Below, one piece after another: positions 41,582 through 51,385 of a stretch of 64,000 nt of DNA; the stretch's first letter is position 1, and the number at the start of each line of letters is the position of its first letter. The DNA lies in assembly GCA_039105265.1 (NCBI GenBank), contig JAPFFF010000001.1, forward strand, positions 3,720,001 through 3,784,000, written 5' to 3'. The notes below the pieces were generated by a model. It was given only the letters and a program-made list of their open reading frames with translations. It was not told the DNA's origin and did no database searches. This stretch comes from Tritrichomonas musculus. Taxonomy: Eukaryota > Parabasalia > Tritrichomonadida > Tritrichomonadidae. The position numbers and the translations under genes were made by a program.

Positions 41582-44500
41582 ATGGATGTTACGCTTCCAG
41601 CAAGCTTGCAATCCATTAAAAAAAATAAACTTACTTTTGAAAATGTCATTATTTCTTTCCCTTATGATTTAGATGATGATGATTCACAAAATCAATTTGA
41701 TTTATTATTATTAAATCAATCCAATCATTTAAAGTATAATTTAACATTTATTGGGCCCTTTCTTTTTTTTACTAAAAGTGGCATTATTAATACATCTAAC
41801 GCAATCTCAAATAAATTTTTACCATATATTAATCCGTCATACGTTATATTCACGCCCAATTTCTTTATTAAAAGTACGACAACGCTAAGCCCAAGCCAAA
41901 AAAGTATAAACGATATTAAAAATAATTTAACAGTCACTCTCCAATCGAAAGTTCAATTATTTACATCAGTATCAATTTCTTTAACTGAAATTGATGAAAC
42001 CGTCAAGCGCCAAAAAATCAGCATAAATTACTGTAATTACTGCATTGACGATATTAATCTTACTTTCACCTCGCCAGATCTTTTTAATACTTTTTTATCA
42101 ACTTTTTCCACTTTTTCAGTTGATCTCAATAATTCAATAAAAAAGTGCTCTGAGCGAGAACTTTGTAAAATAGGAAATGTTGACTGTCTCGGCATCATCA
42201 ATCAAAACAAAAGCAAGTCTTCTGCCTACATCAACGAGAGTTTTAAGGCAAAATCGTGCAATTTGGTCCTTCTTCATTTGATGAACGTTTACTCGCTCCA
42301 GCTTCATGGAATCGTTGTGACGGCAGCAAGCAACAATGACGGCTGCAATGAAGAAATCGGCTGCCTGTTAGATTTGCCACTTGGTCCTTCATCGACCGTT
42401 TTGACATTCAATCGATACGAAATTGAATCGCCTGCTTCAAAAAGTGGAGGTGGAGTCTCGTTTTTCGATCAGTTTGAATTGAAATTTTCTGAACACTTCA
42501 AAAAGAAGCCCGACTTGTCGTGCATCTTCGCAGTGTCTGACATTGACAGAGGTGTGGAGGTCGTCTTCGCATGCGAAAAGCCATGCGAGGCGCTCGGATG
42601 GGTCGCTTCGATTTACGCTTGGATCGAGAAGGCATCCGAAGCAGCAGAGGCGGCTAGGCTCAGCCCGTCTTCGCCGCCGCGATCGCCAAAGAAATCGCCA
42701 AGAAGAAAGTCGGACTTCGGAACAGTAAGAAATCGTCCAAAATTTGTGCTGCAGCCTTCGTCAGACTCATACGACTACGACGAGGATTCCGAAATCAGGC
42801 CAAGTTCAAACAAAAACTCAAAGCCAAATTTAAATTCAAATTCAAGTCAAAATCCAAATTCAAATCAAAATTCAAATTCAAATCAAAATCCAAATTCAAA
42901 TCAAAATTCAAATTCAAATCAAAATTCAAATTCAAATTCAAATCAAAATCCAAATTCAAATCAAAATTCAAATTCAAATCAAAATCCAAATTCAAATCAA
43001 AATCCAAATTCAAATCAAAATCCAAATTCAAATCAAAATCCAAATTCAAATCAAAATCCAAATTCAAATCAAAATCCAAATTCAAATCAAAATTCAAATC
43101 CAAATTCAAATCAAAATTCAAATTCAAATCAAAATTCAAATTCAAATTCAAATCAAAATCCAAATTCAAATCAAAATTCAAATTCAAATCAAAATTCAAA
43201 TTCAAATTCAAATCAAAATCCAAATTCAAATCAAAATCCAAATTCAAATCAAAATCCAAATTCAAATCAAAATCCAAATTCAAATCAAAATTCAAATTCA
43301 AATCAAAATCCAAATTCAAATCAAAATTTGAATTCAAATTCAAGTCATAATTCTAATTTGAATTCAAATAAAAATTTTGATTCTAATTCAAGCCAAAATT
43401 CAAATTTGAATTCAAGTCGTGAGCCTAATTTGAGTCTGGTAGAGTCGAGCGAGAGCTCCGATGTCCTGATCAGGCCTGTGAAGTCGCAGGGCATCATCGG
43501 CCACAACGGGAAGGTGAAAGTTGCCATCAAGAGAGGAAACAGCTTTTTTCTGAAAAACCTCCCAAACGGAGTTCAAAAAGCGCAGAAAAAAATTGTCTTG
43601 AGGATTTCGAGCGACAGTGACGACTACTATTACAGCGACAACGACTACTGCAGCGACAGCAAAAGTGACTCAAACGCAAATAGTGGCCAAATGAACAGAA
43701 AAAGTGACACAAACACAAGCAGAGATAAAAACGAAATTGGTAGAAAAAGTGACACGAGTGCTAGTAATCAAAGCCTAGACTCAATTGGCAGTAACAACAG
43801 CAGCACAGTCAAAAATGAAATTAATAGAAAAAGTGACTCAAATGCAAGCAATTCTTCATTTAGCAGTGGCAACATCACTGTAGACAACAGCGAAAAAAGT
43901 GGCCAAAATGCCAAACAGAGCGCGAATGCAGGCAGTAGCAATATAAACAATTCAAAATCATTTTCAGATGTGAAGTCAAGCGGTGATGCAAGCGCCAAGC
44001 GCAGCAGCAGTGAAAAGTTTGTTTTGGAAGCTCTGAGTAATCATTACAAGGCAAAAAATAGCAGAAACGCAGCCAACGTCCAGCTAGATAAAATCAGAGC
44101 TGTGAAAAGCAATGTAAATGTGCATGCAAAAAAACCTCCTGGCACAGCAAATGCACCAAGCAGAACCGGTGCAGCTTTTGGCACTCCGAGTTCAGCAGCA
44201 GAGAAGCAGAATGGCCATGAAAATAAAAGCCAGAAAGACGAAATTTCTGATGCATACAAAGAAAGTGTCAATGAGGATGAACCAAAAAGCGAAAGCAGCA
44301 ATCGAAGTGATTCTATTTCTAAAGCAGATCAGATTCATCATTCAGAAAAAGCGCCAAACACTGAGATTATGGTCAGTGCTTCATGTCAAGTAGATAAAAA
44401 CTCACAAAGCTCTCTGAGCATTGAAAACAGTCAAGTAAATGAAAGCTCACAAAGCTCTGTGAGTATTGAAAACAGTCAAGTAAATGAAAGCTCACAAAGC

Positions 44501-47026
44501 TCTGTGAGTATTGAAAACAGTAAAGTAGATAAAAACTCACAAGACTCTGTGAGTATTAATAGCAGTCAAATGGATAAAATTTTGCAAAGCTCTGTGAGCA
44601 TTGAAAACAGTCAAGTAAATGAAAGCTCACAAAGCTCTGTGAGTGTAAATAATAGTCAAGTAGATAAAAGCTCGACAGACAGCAAAGCTGCTAAAAATGA
44701 TCGTAAAAATGAAGAAGAGCGATCTGAAGCACCAAAGGTAGATGTCAGTGATCAAATGATTTCTAAGGATTCATCAAGTTGCCATGATGATGTTAGTCAT
44801 CCTAAAATTGCTGCAAAAATTGCTACCGACTCTGCTGATAATAAAAATGATGATAAAAATCGAAAAAGTTCCACGAATGCTGAAGCGAGTAGTAGTGGCA
44901 TTGAATCCCCAAGCATCCAAACAAGCAAAGAGAGTGAACCAGCGCCCATTCATGAAGAATCAAACAGTAAATCATATTTTTTAATAAGCAATGATGTAAA
45001 TAAAGCTACACCAAGCTCTGGTAATGATGTAAATAAAGCTACACCAAGCTCTAGTAATGATGTAAATAAAGCCACACCAAGCTCTAGTAATGATGCAAAT
45101 AAAGCTACACCAAGCTCTAGTAATGATGCAAATAAAGCCACACCAAGCTCTAGTAATGATGTAAATAAAGCTACACCCAGCACTAGTAATGATGTACATG
45201 TGAATGGCATAGGCAGTGCAAATAAACATGATGATTCAATTCCATTAAACAACAGCATAAATAAGAGTAAAAAAGCACCGAATATCAATGATATGAATTC
45301 GCCAATCAGCAATAAGAATTGCAAAAACATTGTCATCAGTCCAACCTATCATAAAAACAGATCAAGCATGCAAGCTTCGTTTGCATCCAATAAACACGAA
45401 CGAAAAGAAAATTCCAAAAAAGAGCCAAAAGCAATCAAGCCATCCAACAATAAAGATCACCTTAGAATACATCTAAACAACGATTCTTCACTTAGCATTG
45501 TTATTGAAGACTTTGATTTGAGTTTATCGAGCACATTGAAAAGAAGTCAGCATCAGTCAGCACCAAAAGAAGAGCTCTTTCCATTTCCATACTTAGACAG
45601 TCCTGCTGAAGAGAAGCAGCCGCAAAATCTGCATCTAGAGAAAGAAGCGAAGTCGCTGGATGACTTTCTAACAGAAGAGAGACTTTTGATTGCTGGCATT
45701 CGTCATTCATCGGATGAATCACTGTTGAATCTAACGACAAAGCCGATCATTGTTGAGAACTTCATACGTAAAGATGCGATTGACTCTCACATAGCGTCAT
45801 TAATCAGCATTTTTTCAGATGAACACGAAGGCATCTGTGTTGATTCGTACGAAGAATGCGATGAGCGAACAATTGATGAAATTATTTCGTGTTCAATTCA
45901 AAAGTCGCAAAGAGTTGAGATGAACATTTCTGATTTTGTTAAATTGAATGATTTTGTCACTTTTAATTTTGATCAAGTGAGCCAGAATACAATAATGAAA
46001 AGGCCGATTGTTGAAGAATACGCCTACGTCATTCAACAAATTGTATCTTTGTCAAACAACGATCATATATCGATCGTTAAACGAATCGGTGTTTCAATCA
46101 CTGATTTCATAAATAAAGCAACAAAACATGATAATAACAACTTTGATTCAATTACAATTACTGAAAGCTCTGAATCAAGTCGACTTTGTTTTTTGATCTG
46201 TGCTTTGTTTTTGAATGGCTTAAAAGGGTTTAACTCTTTTGGCCTTGAAAATGAATTCCTAGACGCTTTGGAAGCGTTAGTTATTCATGTCATTTCATTG
46301 GGAGAAATTTATGAAATTGTATCAAATGAAAAAACGGTTTTGACACAAATTTCTAAATTTGTAATTTTGCTTTTAAATACACAATCATTTAAATTCGTAC
46401 TTGAATCTATTTTGAGTAATGAAAGTTGGACTTCTCAGTTTTATTCTGCAACTTCTTATATGAGAGATGAAGAGACATTGAGAGAAATAATCATTTGCCA
46501 TAATGTCATACAAAATATGTCATTTGACATTAATGAAAATGCCAAAATAATCACGAATGCTTCTCATGAAGATAAATTAAAATTCATTTTTCGGCCTGCT
46601 TATTCGTTCATTGAATTGGATTACATTGAAAAGGGCCAAAATAAAGAAAAAATAAGAAAAAATGTCATTCAGTTCTTCTTAAAAGAATTGAATGGAGCAT
46701 CAAATGGAAAAGGATGGCAGTTTCTATCTCTTCTGATTGAATCGAATCACATGAGAATGAATTGTGATTTTAAAATTTTATGCGAATCTGTTCAAAATGC
46801 AAAGAAAAATGTTCCTTCTTCTGAAAATGAGGAAAAAAGAATTTTGGCTGTGCTTGAAGATGGAATTAATTACGGATTGCTTCATATTTGGTTCATTATT
46901 ATGTTCACAGCGCAAGAATTGACACAGCACATTTTTGTTAATGATTCCATTTTTGTTGATTTATATAGATCTAATCATATCCTAAATGTTCTTGCTGATA
47001 TGATTCATAATAACTTATTATATTAA
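41582..47026 (+). CDS. Large repeat-containing protein with PH-like N-terminus (1,814 aa)
   Basis: No family is recognised overall. The segment ending about residue 355 (CIFAVSDIDRGVEVVFA, then ALGWVASIYAWIEKA) resembles the last strands and tryptophan helix of a PH domain; an earlier similar segment may exist. A basic Ser/Pro patch (SPSSPPRSPKKSPRRKS) follows. Next come a long NSNQNP/NSNQNS array (about 417-617), a Ser/Asn/Lys-rich stretch, a 15-residue array (943-1032) and an 11-residue array (1138-1203). The last 430 residues (about 1385-1814) are helical, with no detected motif. Composition shifts strongly near 42,541-42,720. A membrane- or cortex-associated scaffold is one guess; nothing proves it. 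Confidence 0.8.
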   Translation: MDVTLPASLQSIKKNKLTFENVIISFPYDLDDDDSQNQFDLLLLNQSNHLKYNLTFIGPFLFFTKSGIINTSNAISNKFLPYINPSYVIFTPNFFIKSTTTLSPSQKSINDIKNNLTVTLQSKVQLFTSVSISLTEIDETVKRQKISINYCNYCIDDINLTFTSPDLFNTFLSTFSTFSVDLNNSIKKCSERELCKIGNVDCLGIINQNKSKSSAYINESFKAKSCNLVLLHLMNVYSLQLHGIVVTAASNNDGCNEEIGCLLDLPLGPSSTVLTFNRYEIESPASKSGGGVSFFDQFELKFSEHFKKKPDLSCIFAVSDIDRGVEVVFACEKPCEALGWVASIYAWIEKASEAAEAARLSPSSPPRSPKKSPRRKSDFGTVRNRPKFVLQPSSDSYDYDEDSEIRPSSNKNSKPNLNSNSSQNPNSNQNSNSNQNPNSNQNSNSNQNSNSNSNQNPNSNQNSNSNQNPNSNQNPNSNQNPNSNQNPNSNQNPNSNQNPNSNQNSNPNSNQNSNSNQNSNSNSNQNPNSNQNSNSNQNSNSNSNQNPNSNQNPNSNQNPNSNQNPNSNQNSNSNQNPNSNQNLNSNSSHNSNLNSNKNFDSNSSQNSNLNSSREPNLSLVESSESSDVLIRPVKSQGIIGHNGKVKVAIKRGNSFFLKNLPNGVQKAQKKIVLRISSDSDDYYYSDNDYCSDSKSDSNANSGQMNRKSDTNTSRDKNEIGRKSDTSASNQSLDSIGSNNSSTVKNEINRKSDSNASNSSFSSGNITVDNSEKSGQNAKQSANAGSSNINNSKSFSDVKSSGDASAKRSSSEKFVLEALSNHYKAKNSRNAANVQLDKIRAVKSNVNVHAKKPPGTANAPSRTGAAFGTPSSAAEKQNGHENKSQKDEISDAYKESVNEDEPKSESSNRSDSISKADQIHHSEKAPNTEIMVSASCQVDKNSQSSLSIENSQVNESSQSSVSIENSQVNESSQSSVSIENSKVDKNSQDSVSINSSQMDKILQSSVSIENSQVNESSQSSVSVNNSQVDKSSTDSKAAKNDRKNEEERSEAPKVDVSDQMISKDSSSCHDDVSHPKIAAKIATDSADNKNDDKNRKSSTNAEASSSGIESPSIQTSKESEPAPIHEESNSKSYFLISNDVNKATPSSGNDVNKATPSSSNDVNKATPSSSNDANKATPSSSNDANKATPSSSNDVNKATPSTSNDVHVNGIGSANKHDDSIPLNNSINKSKKAPNINDMNSPISNKNCKNIVISPTYHKNRSSMQASFASNKHERKENSKKEPKAIKPSNNKDHLRIHLNNDSSLSIVIEDFDLSLSSTLKRSQHQSAPKEELFPFPYLDSPAEEKQPQNLHLEKEAKSLDDFLTEERLLIAGIRHSSDESLLNLTTKPIIVENFIRKDAIDSHIASLISIFSDEHEGICVDSYEECDERTIDEIISCSIQKSQRVEMNISDFVKLNDFVTFNFDQVSQNTIMKRPIVEEYAYVIQQIVSLSNNDHISIVKRIGVSITDFINKATKHDNNNFDSITITESSESSRLCFLICALFLNGLKGFNSFGLENEFLDALEALVIHVISLGEIYEIVSNEKTVLTQISKFVILLLNTQSFKFVLESILSNESWTSQFYSATSYMRDEETLREIIICHNVIQNMSFDINENAKIITNASHEDKLKFIFRPAYSFIELDYIEKGQNKEKIRKNVIQFFLKELNGASNGKGWQFLSLLIESNHMRMNCDFKILCESVQNAKKNVPSSENEEKRILAVLEDGINYGLLHIWFIIMFTAQELTQHIFVNDSIFVDLYRSNHILNVLADMIHNNLLY
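42541..42720 (+). other. GC-rich island inside the 1,814-aa gene
   Basis: A hand count gives 109 G or C in 180 bases (about 60%), against typical AT-rich sequence around it. The frame stays open and encodes the end of the PH-like segment, an Ala-rich helix and a Ser/Pro/Arg patch. A second, weaker GC-rich stretch follows the NSNQNP array at about 43,430-43,560. Confidence 0.8.
42833..43430 (+). repeat. In-frame 18-bp repeat array encoding NSNQNP/NSNQNS
   Basis: The unit AATTCAAATCAAAATCCA (18 bp) or its TCA variant repeats some 30 times, with occasional 6-base additions (extra NS). All changes keep the frame. The edges grade into NLNS/NSSQ variants, suggesting older units at both ends. Confidence 0.95.
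44408..44677 (+). repeat. In-frame 45-bp repeat, six copies of SSVSIENSQVNESSQ
   Basis: Six 15-residue units starting at residue 943; the first, second and fifth are almost identical and the fourth (SINSSQMDKILQ) is most diverged. Serine spacing would suit repeated phosphorylation sites. Confidence 0.92.
44993..45190 (+). repeat. In-frame 33-bp repeat, six copies of DVNKATPSSSN
   Basis: Six 11-residue units from residue 1138, varying only at V/A (second position) and the last Ser residues (SSG, SSS, STS). DNA identity between units is high, so the array is young. Confidence 0.93.
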
Positions 47027-47049
47027 ACATGTTAATTATTTCAATATAG

Positions 47050-47051
<2 letters not shown>

Positions 47052-47081
<30 letters not shown>
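47052..47081 (+). repeat. Thirty-base T tract
   Basis: Thirty uninterrupted T residues shortly after the stop of the 1,814-residue gene, the longest single-base run in the window. Confidence 0.95.
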
Positions 47082-47082
<1 letters not shown>

Positions 47083-47639
47083 TTAATCAATGATTTAATC
47101 AAAATGATAATTAGCATCTTTTAAAAAATTCAATCTTTGTTAAAGAATATTGAATTTGTATGGGCGATGAAACGGGCTCATTATCAATTCTACTTGAATA
47201 TTGTCCAAACAATCTCAAAAATAATAAACTTTGTTTGTGAAATTAAAAATATGAGAGTATGATGAATAATAACAGAAGGAACATTTACTAAATTCAGTAA
47301 CATAAAAAGGAATTGATTTATGTTAATAACAAGCATTAATTAAAAGCAAGTTAAGCAATCGCCCTTGTAGAAGAATTGATTAAAAGAGGGGATTATTTTC
47401 AAATAATAAACGTTCACTCATTCATATAATGTTCATGTGAATTGTTTTTTTATTGAAATTGTTCAAGAGCCAATTTTGCCCTTAAAAAAGGCTTTTGTTT
47501 AATAATAAGCAATCTCTCATTTAAATATCAGAAAGTCTTTTATAATTGAGAGTAAATGTAGATAGTAAATAAGTTGTTTATTTGCATCAAATGCATATTA
47601 TAAAAAAGGTTAAAAATTTACCCATTCAGTTCAGCTAAT

Positions 47640-48915
47640 TACATAAGAATCTATCTAAGTTGCATTAAAACAGCTCAAAGTGGTTTCATTTGTTCTGGCT
47701 ATGGTGTCATCTAATTCAAATAAGTATGCGATTGGTTATCTAAATTATTAATGAAGGTATTTCATCACAATTTTCGATTATTACATTTGGTGGAACGAAC
47801 GATAAAAAAATAAAACCGTTATGTGATAGATTTTGCGATAACATTATTTTATAATATCTGAAGATGTTATCAACCATAAAAAGACATTAGCGAATTATAT
47901 TAAAGAAACAAACTACGACCAAACAAAAGAAGATAAAGAAGCTGGAGCACTCGCTTCCTCCGACGAACAAAGGTAGACATCAACAAAGAAGACATGCAAT
48001 TAAATATAATTCTTAAAGAGATTGCATCATTTCTTTCCAACAATACAGAAAAGCGAACCAATAGATAAACTCATTAGAGAAGGCGACGTTATTGATATTT
48101 TTCATACTTCCGAGTACAAAGGAAATCAATTAGAAAATTTTCAATTATATGGCAAGGAAGTAACAGCAAAGAATAATATATTCTTAGATGATATATAATA
48201 AAAAACAAAGAAAGTGTTTTTAAATCTGTTGTTGGTGTTCCAAAGTCTTATTCAAAAAATAGGCGATGTTATTATTTCTTTATTTCTTAAAGCAGGAAAC
48301 AGACTTAAACATAAATATCTACAATAAAAGAAGAATGGTAATAAATCTATTAATATTTAGACAAGAAACCACCAGGAACGAATTGCTATGTAATCGATTC
48401 TTAATTAATAGGTGTATTTTTATATAACATATACGAACAGTATTTTTTGTGCTGTATAATTAGATATTTTTTATTGAATAAATTGAGAACTCCTAAACCA
48501 AATTGTTGGTAATAAATATATTTAATGCTGTTATCTTTTAATGCTGTTTCTATATTTGCTGCTGTTGGTGGCAGGACCATTATACAATAGAATAAAAATC
48601 GTATATATTTTTTTGTTTATAATTTTGTATATATGTAGCATTACATTAAGACATTATTATTTATAAATTATAGATAATTTTGTTTAATTGTATTATAAAT
48701 GAAACACACAAACACATTGTTTGCATGTAATTATTTAGAAGAAGAAGATGAAGATGAAGAAAACTATAATGTTTCTGTTGCTATTATTGAAAACGAAATA
48801 ATAGAATAGTTTAATTCAAAGTTTGTCTATACCATTCACCGAATGTTGTGAGGGTTAATTTTAAAAAAAGTTGGAATATTTTGGGTTATGATGGAGAAAA
48901 TGGACCTAAAACTCT
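47640..48915 (+). pseudogene. Decayed Hsp70/Hsp110-like gene (tentative)
   Basis: No long frame survives, but short peptides in changing frames appear in the order of an Hsp70 ATPase domain: SSNSNKYAIGYLN (47,707-47,745; cf. G-D-G-x-N-S start), IITFGGTNDKKIKP (about 47,778-47,820; cf. the TPS-V-F strand), FKSVVGVPKSYSKNRR (about 48,217-48,267; cf. V-VPA-F---QR), YNVSVAIIENEII (about 48,763-48,803; cf. TFDVSILTI) and NILGYDGENGPKTL (about 48,873-48,914; cf. HLGG-DFD). Each match is weak; the shared order is the support. Stops and frame changes are many, so it is an old copy of a host-type gene. It might instead be a different decayed family. Confidence 0.35.
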
Positions 48916-50978
48916 GGCGTGAAGATTTATTTTTTATTTCCTGTGGTTCTAGTTCTTCTTACTCTCTAGCAAATCACAAGCAAAATATTTCTCTCTAAGC
49001 TTAGTATAAACAAGAGATTTCTCTTTCATCAAAGCACAAGTAAGAGATTTGTTTTAACGAATCATGAATGCCAATATATTCCTTTCCCAATAAAATTGGC
49101 TCTCAATTTCAAGTCAGACCAAAATATATCTTTCTGTATTTAAATTGATACATGCTTTTCTTTTACACATGATTAGAAGCATACGTTTCTTTCTATACTT
49201 AGAATGAAACAAACATTTCTTTTTACTCTATATCAAATAAGCATTTAATTGGGTTATATTTGGCTGTTAGTTCATATCACTTGCTTTTAAAGCATTTGAC
49301 ATGGTGGATGATCATTAGCAAGAACTCAATATGATTCTTGATTGCAATGATACTTTGAAACTCACAACTAAATCATTGAGAACCAGTGAATTCAATAGAG
49401 CTAAATATTATTTTATTTCATTTGAAGGATATATTTGGAATTATAGTTTTCTTTCTGTATTTATTAAAAAACCGCATGGATGCCGATTAGATCCGAAAAA
49501 TGTTTTTCTTCTCCAGAAAAGCCTACATAGGGAGAGTTCTATTTCATTAGATTTCTATCATGTGAAAATTCAGATCAATTTGTTATTATTAGCATAGATG
49601 TTGAAAATGAGGCTAAAGTAAGTGAAGAATTCGCAACAAATTGGAATGAAGAAAAACCAAAAGCAAGCTCGAAACGAAAACTTTGTGAATTCCAATCATC
49701 AGAATCATCAAAGACTCTGTTTTCAAATAAATCGTAGTTATATAATCCCAAACTAACATTTTCTAGAGCTTTTAATTCATTGGCTACATCATTTTCACAT
49801 TTCATAGTTAGTTCCTATTCATATGATAAAATGCAAATTTCTAAAAATGATTGAATATAAGACCAATTTAAAAGAGCTCTTTAATTGTGCCGAAGGATAT
49901 TTAGAATTAAATCTAACAAAACACAACAACATGAAAAAGAAACTAGATCAAATTAATACTATTCTTTAAATATTTATTTTTTAAATGGGACTTACGTGAC
50001 ACCATTTGCTAGCTCATTAATAAAAGATTCCAATATGAATGGATTAATGCTGGATACAATCTGGCTATTGCTTCAGAAGTACACCATTTCAATTCCTACA
50101 TTGAAAATCAAAAATTAGGTTTACAAATTGTATTCACCTTTAGCTTAATCGATAATACATTCTTTTAAAAAAGAATCCTTTATAAATGATTTATTAATTC
50201 TTTCAAAAAAAATTTTTGAGATGATGATAAAAGATTATGTCTACGTAATTGAATCATATCAGGGCAAGGCCTTGAGATTTTTCATAAAAATTGAAAGCAT
50301 TCCTAGGGAAATCTCCTTTTTCTCCTTAAATTGATAACCTTGTCATTTCGACTAAATAAAAAGTTTTTGACTCATTGAAAGATATATATGAAAATGAGTG
50401 GAAGAAAATCTAAGATCAAAGAGAATTGCAAAAATTAAATAGATTACTAAAAAAAGTCCGCCTCTCATTTGAAAATGGAAATATTGCCAAAAACAAAGGA
50501 TTTTCTTTGAATCTATCTGATATCAGATACGAAATGTGATATGAAAACAACATATTTAAATTTGGAAATTTTCTACATACATACCTTATTTAAAGAGTTG
50601 GAATCTTTTTTTCCCTTCTAATACCTTGACTTCAAATCATTCAATTTTTGGACAGAAATCAGAACTTAAATGATTTGAAAATTTTGTTTTATCGCATCAA
50701 TTAAAGCAATCACTATTATCATAGTTGATCTGATGTGATATAATTAGTTTAAGTATACAACCAACAATTTTGCTGTTGAAATGTCAATTCAAATTATTAC
50801 AAGAAAATTCAAACAATTACATATATATAAACCAAAAGAAACTTTTGAAACAAAATATCACGAGTAACAATTTATTAGCACATATCGAAGACCAAAAATT
50901 GTATTATAAAATAAAAGCAAATCTTACAATGAGTGAAAAAAAATTTACTCAATAAAGTATTTTTAAAACAATATTTTA
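48916..50978. other. Decayed or non-coding 2-kb region
   Basis: Composition is coding-like in patches but no frame longer than about 90 codons exists. Peptides such as DVENEAKVSEEFATNWNEE (about 49,600-49,656) and LKELFNCAEGYLELNLTKHN (about 49,870-49,930) look like remnants of lost genes, perhaps the rest of the Hsp70-like pseudogene. Near 48,990-49,250 repeated phrases around AGAGATTTCTCTTT / ACATTTCTTTTTAC suggest worn short repeats. No RNA gene was recognised. Confidence 0.4.
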
Positions 50979-51326
50979 TTAATTTTGCACAATAAAGTCT
51001 AACTTTTCAAACTTTGGATTATACCATTTTTTGCTATATAATAACACAAGAGGATATACACTCATATCAGCAGTGCAGGACACGAGACAATTATTTTTAA
51101 CACAATATCCTGAAGGTGGTGCACATTTACTCGCAATTTCAAGTCCAATTCGTTTATCTAACACACGAAAATAACCTTTTCTCCTCGCAATTTTAATATT
51201 CACATCGACATTTTCTTGCATTAACAAATAATCAACCATTTCAATGTCATTTCTTATCACTGCCAAAGATAGTGCTGTATTATTAAAAACAATTACATTA
51301 AGAATTTCATTAAAGAAAACAATCAT
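50979..51326 (-). pseudogene. Displaced C-terminal ankyrin part of the upstream gene (115 codons)
   Basis: Contains one clear ankyrin repeat, NTALSLAVIRNDIEMVDYLL followed by MQENVDVNIK, then a Cys-containing tail. It lies 38 bases beyond the stop of the ankyrin gene to its right. If the 101-base AT-rich insertion between two AATAAT copies (51,279-51,284 and 51,380-51,385) is ignored, the text runs in frame from ...YYEINN of that gene into TALSLAV here. So it is best seen as the cut-off end of that gene. Its own ATG at 51,326 falls within the insertion, and translation from there is possible but unproven. Confidence 0.7.
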
Positions 51327-51385
51327 TTTGAAACATTATTAAAAATGAATAAAAAAAAATGTAATTAAAACATTAAAATATTATT
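51285..51385. mobile_element. 101-bp AT-rich insertion with AATAAT flanks inside the ankyrin gene
   Basis: AATAAT (minus strand) occurs at both borders (51,279-51,284 and 51,380-51,385). Removing 95 bases plus one copy restores an ankyrin frame. Near its two ends the insert has AATTACATT and AATGTAATT, a 9-base inverted pair. This fits a tiny MITE-like insertion with a 6-base target duplication, or a filler-DNA repair event. No GT...AG boundaries preserve the frame, so it is not a standard intron. Confidence 0.5.

Noticed and set aside
42795-43343. Long minus-strand frame reading (N/D)L(N/D)F repeats opposite the NSNQNP array
   Set aside because: The repeat unit lacks stop codons in this antisense frame by its composition; the sense frame belongs to a 1,814-codon gene, so this is a shadow.
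44950-45336. Minus-strand frames with LGVALFTSLLE repeats
   Set aside because: Antisense of the 33-bp in-frame array of the plus-strand gene; no independent support.
49331-49597. 88-codon plus-strand frame
   Set aside because: No domain, low complexity, and surrounded by decayed sequence; at most a remnant of the Hsp70-like copy.
51279-51385. Intron within the ankyrin gene
   Set aside because: No GT/AG pair keeps the frame and the trichomonad intron ends (GTATGT-like start, ACACAG end) are absent, although ATACAG occurs just past the right border.
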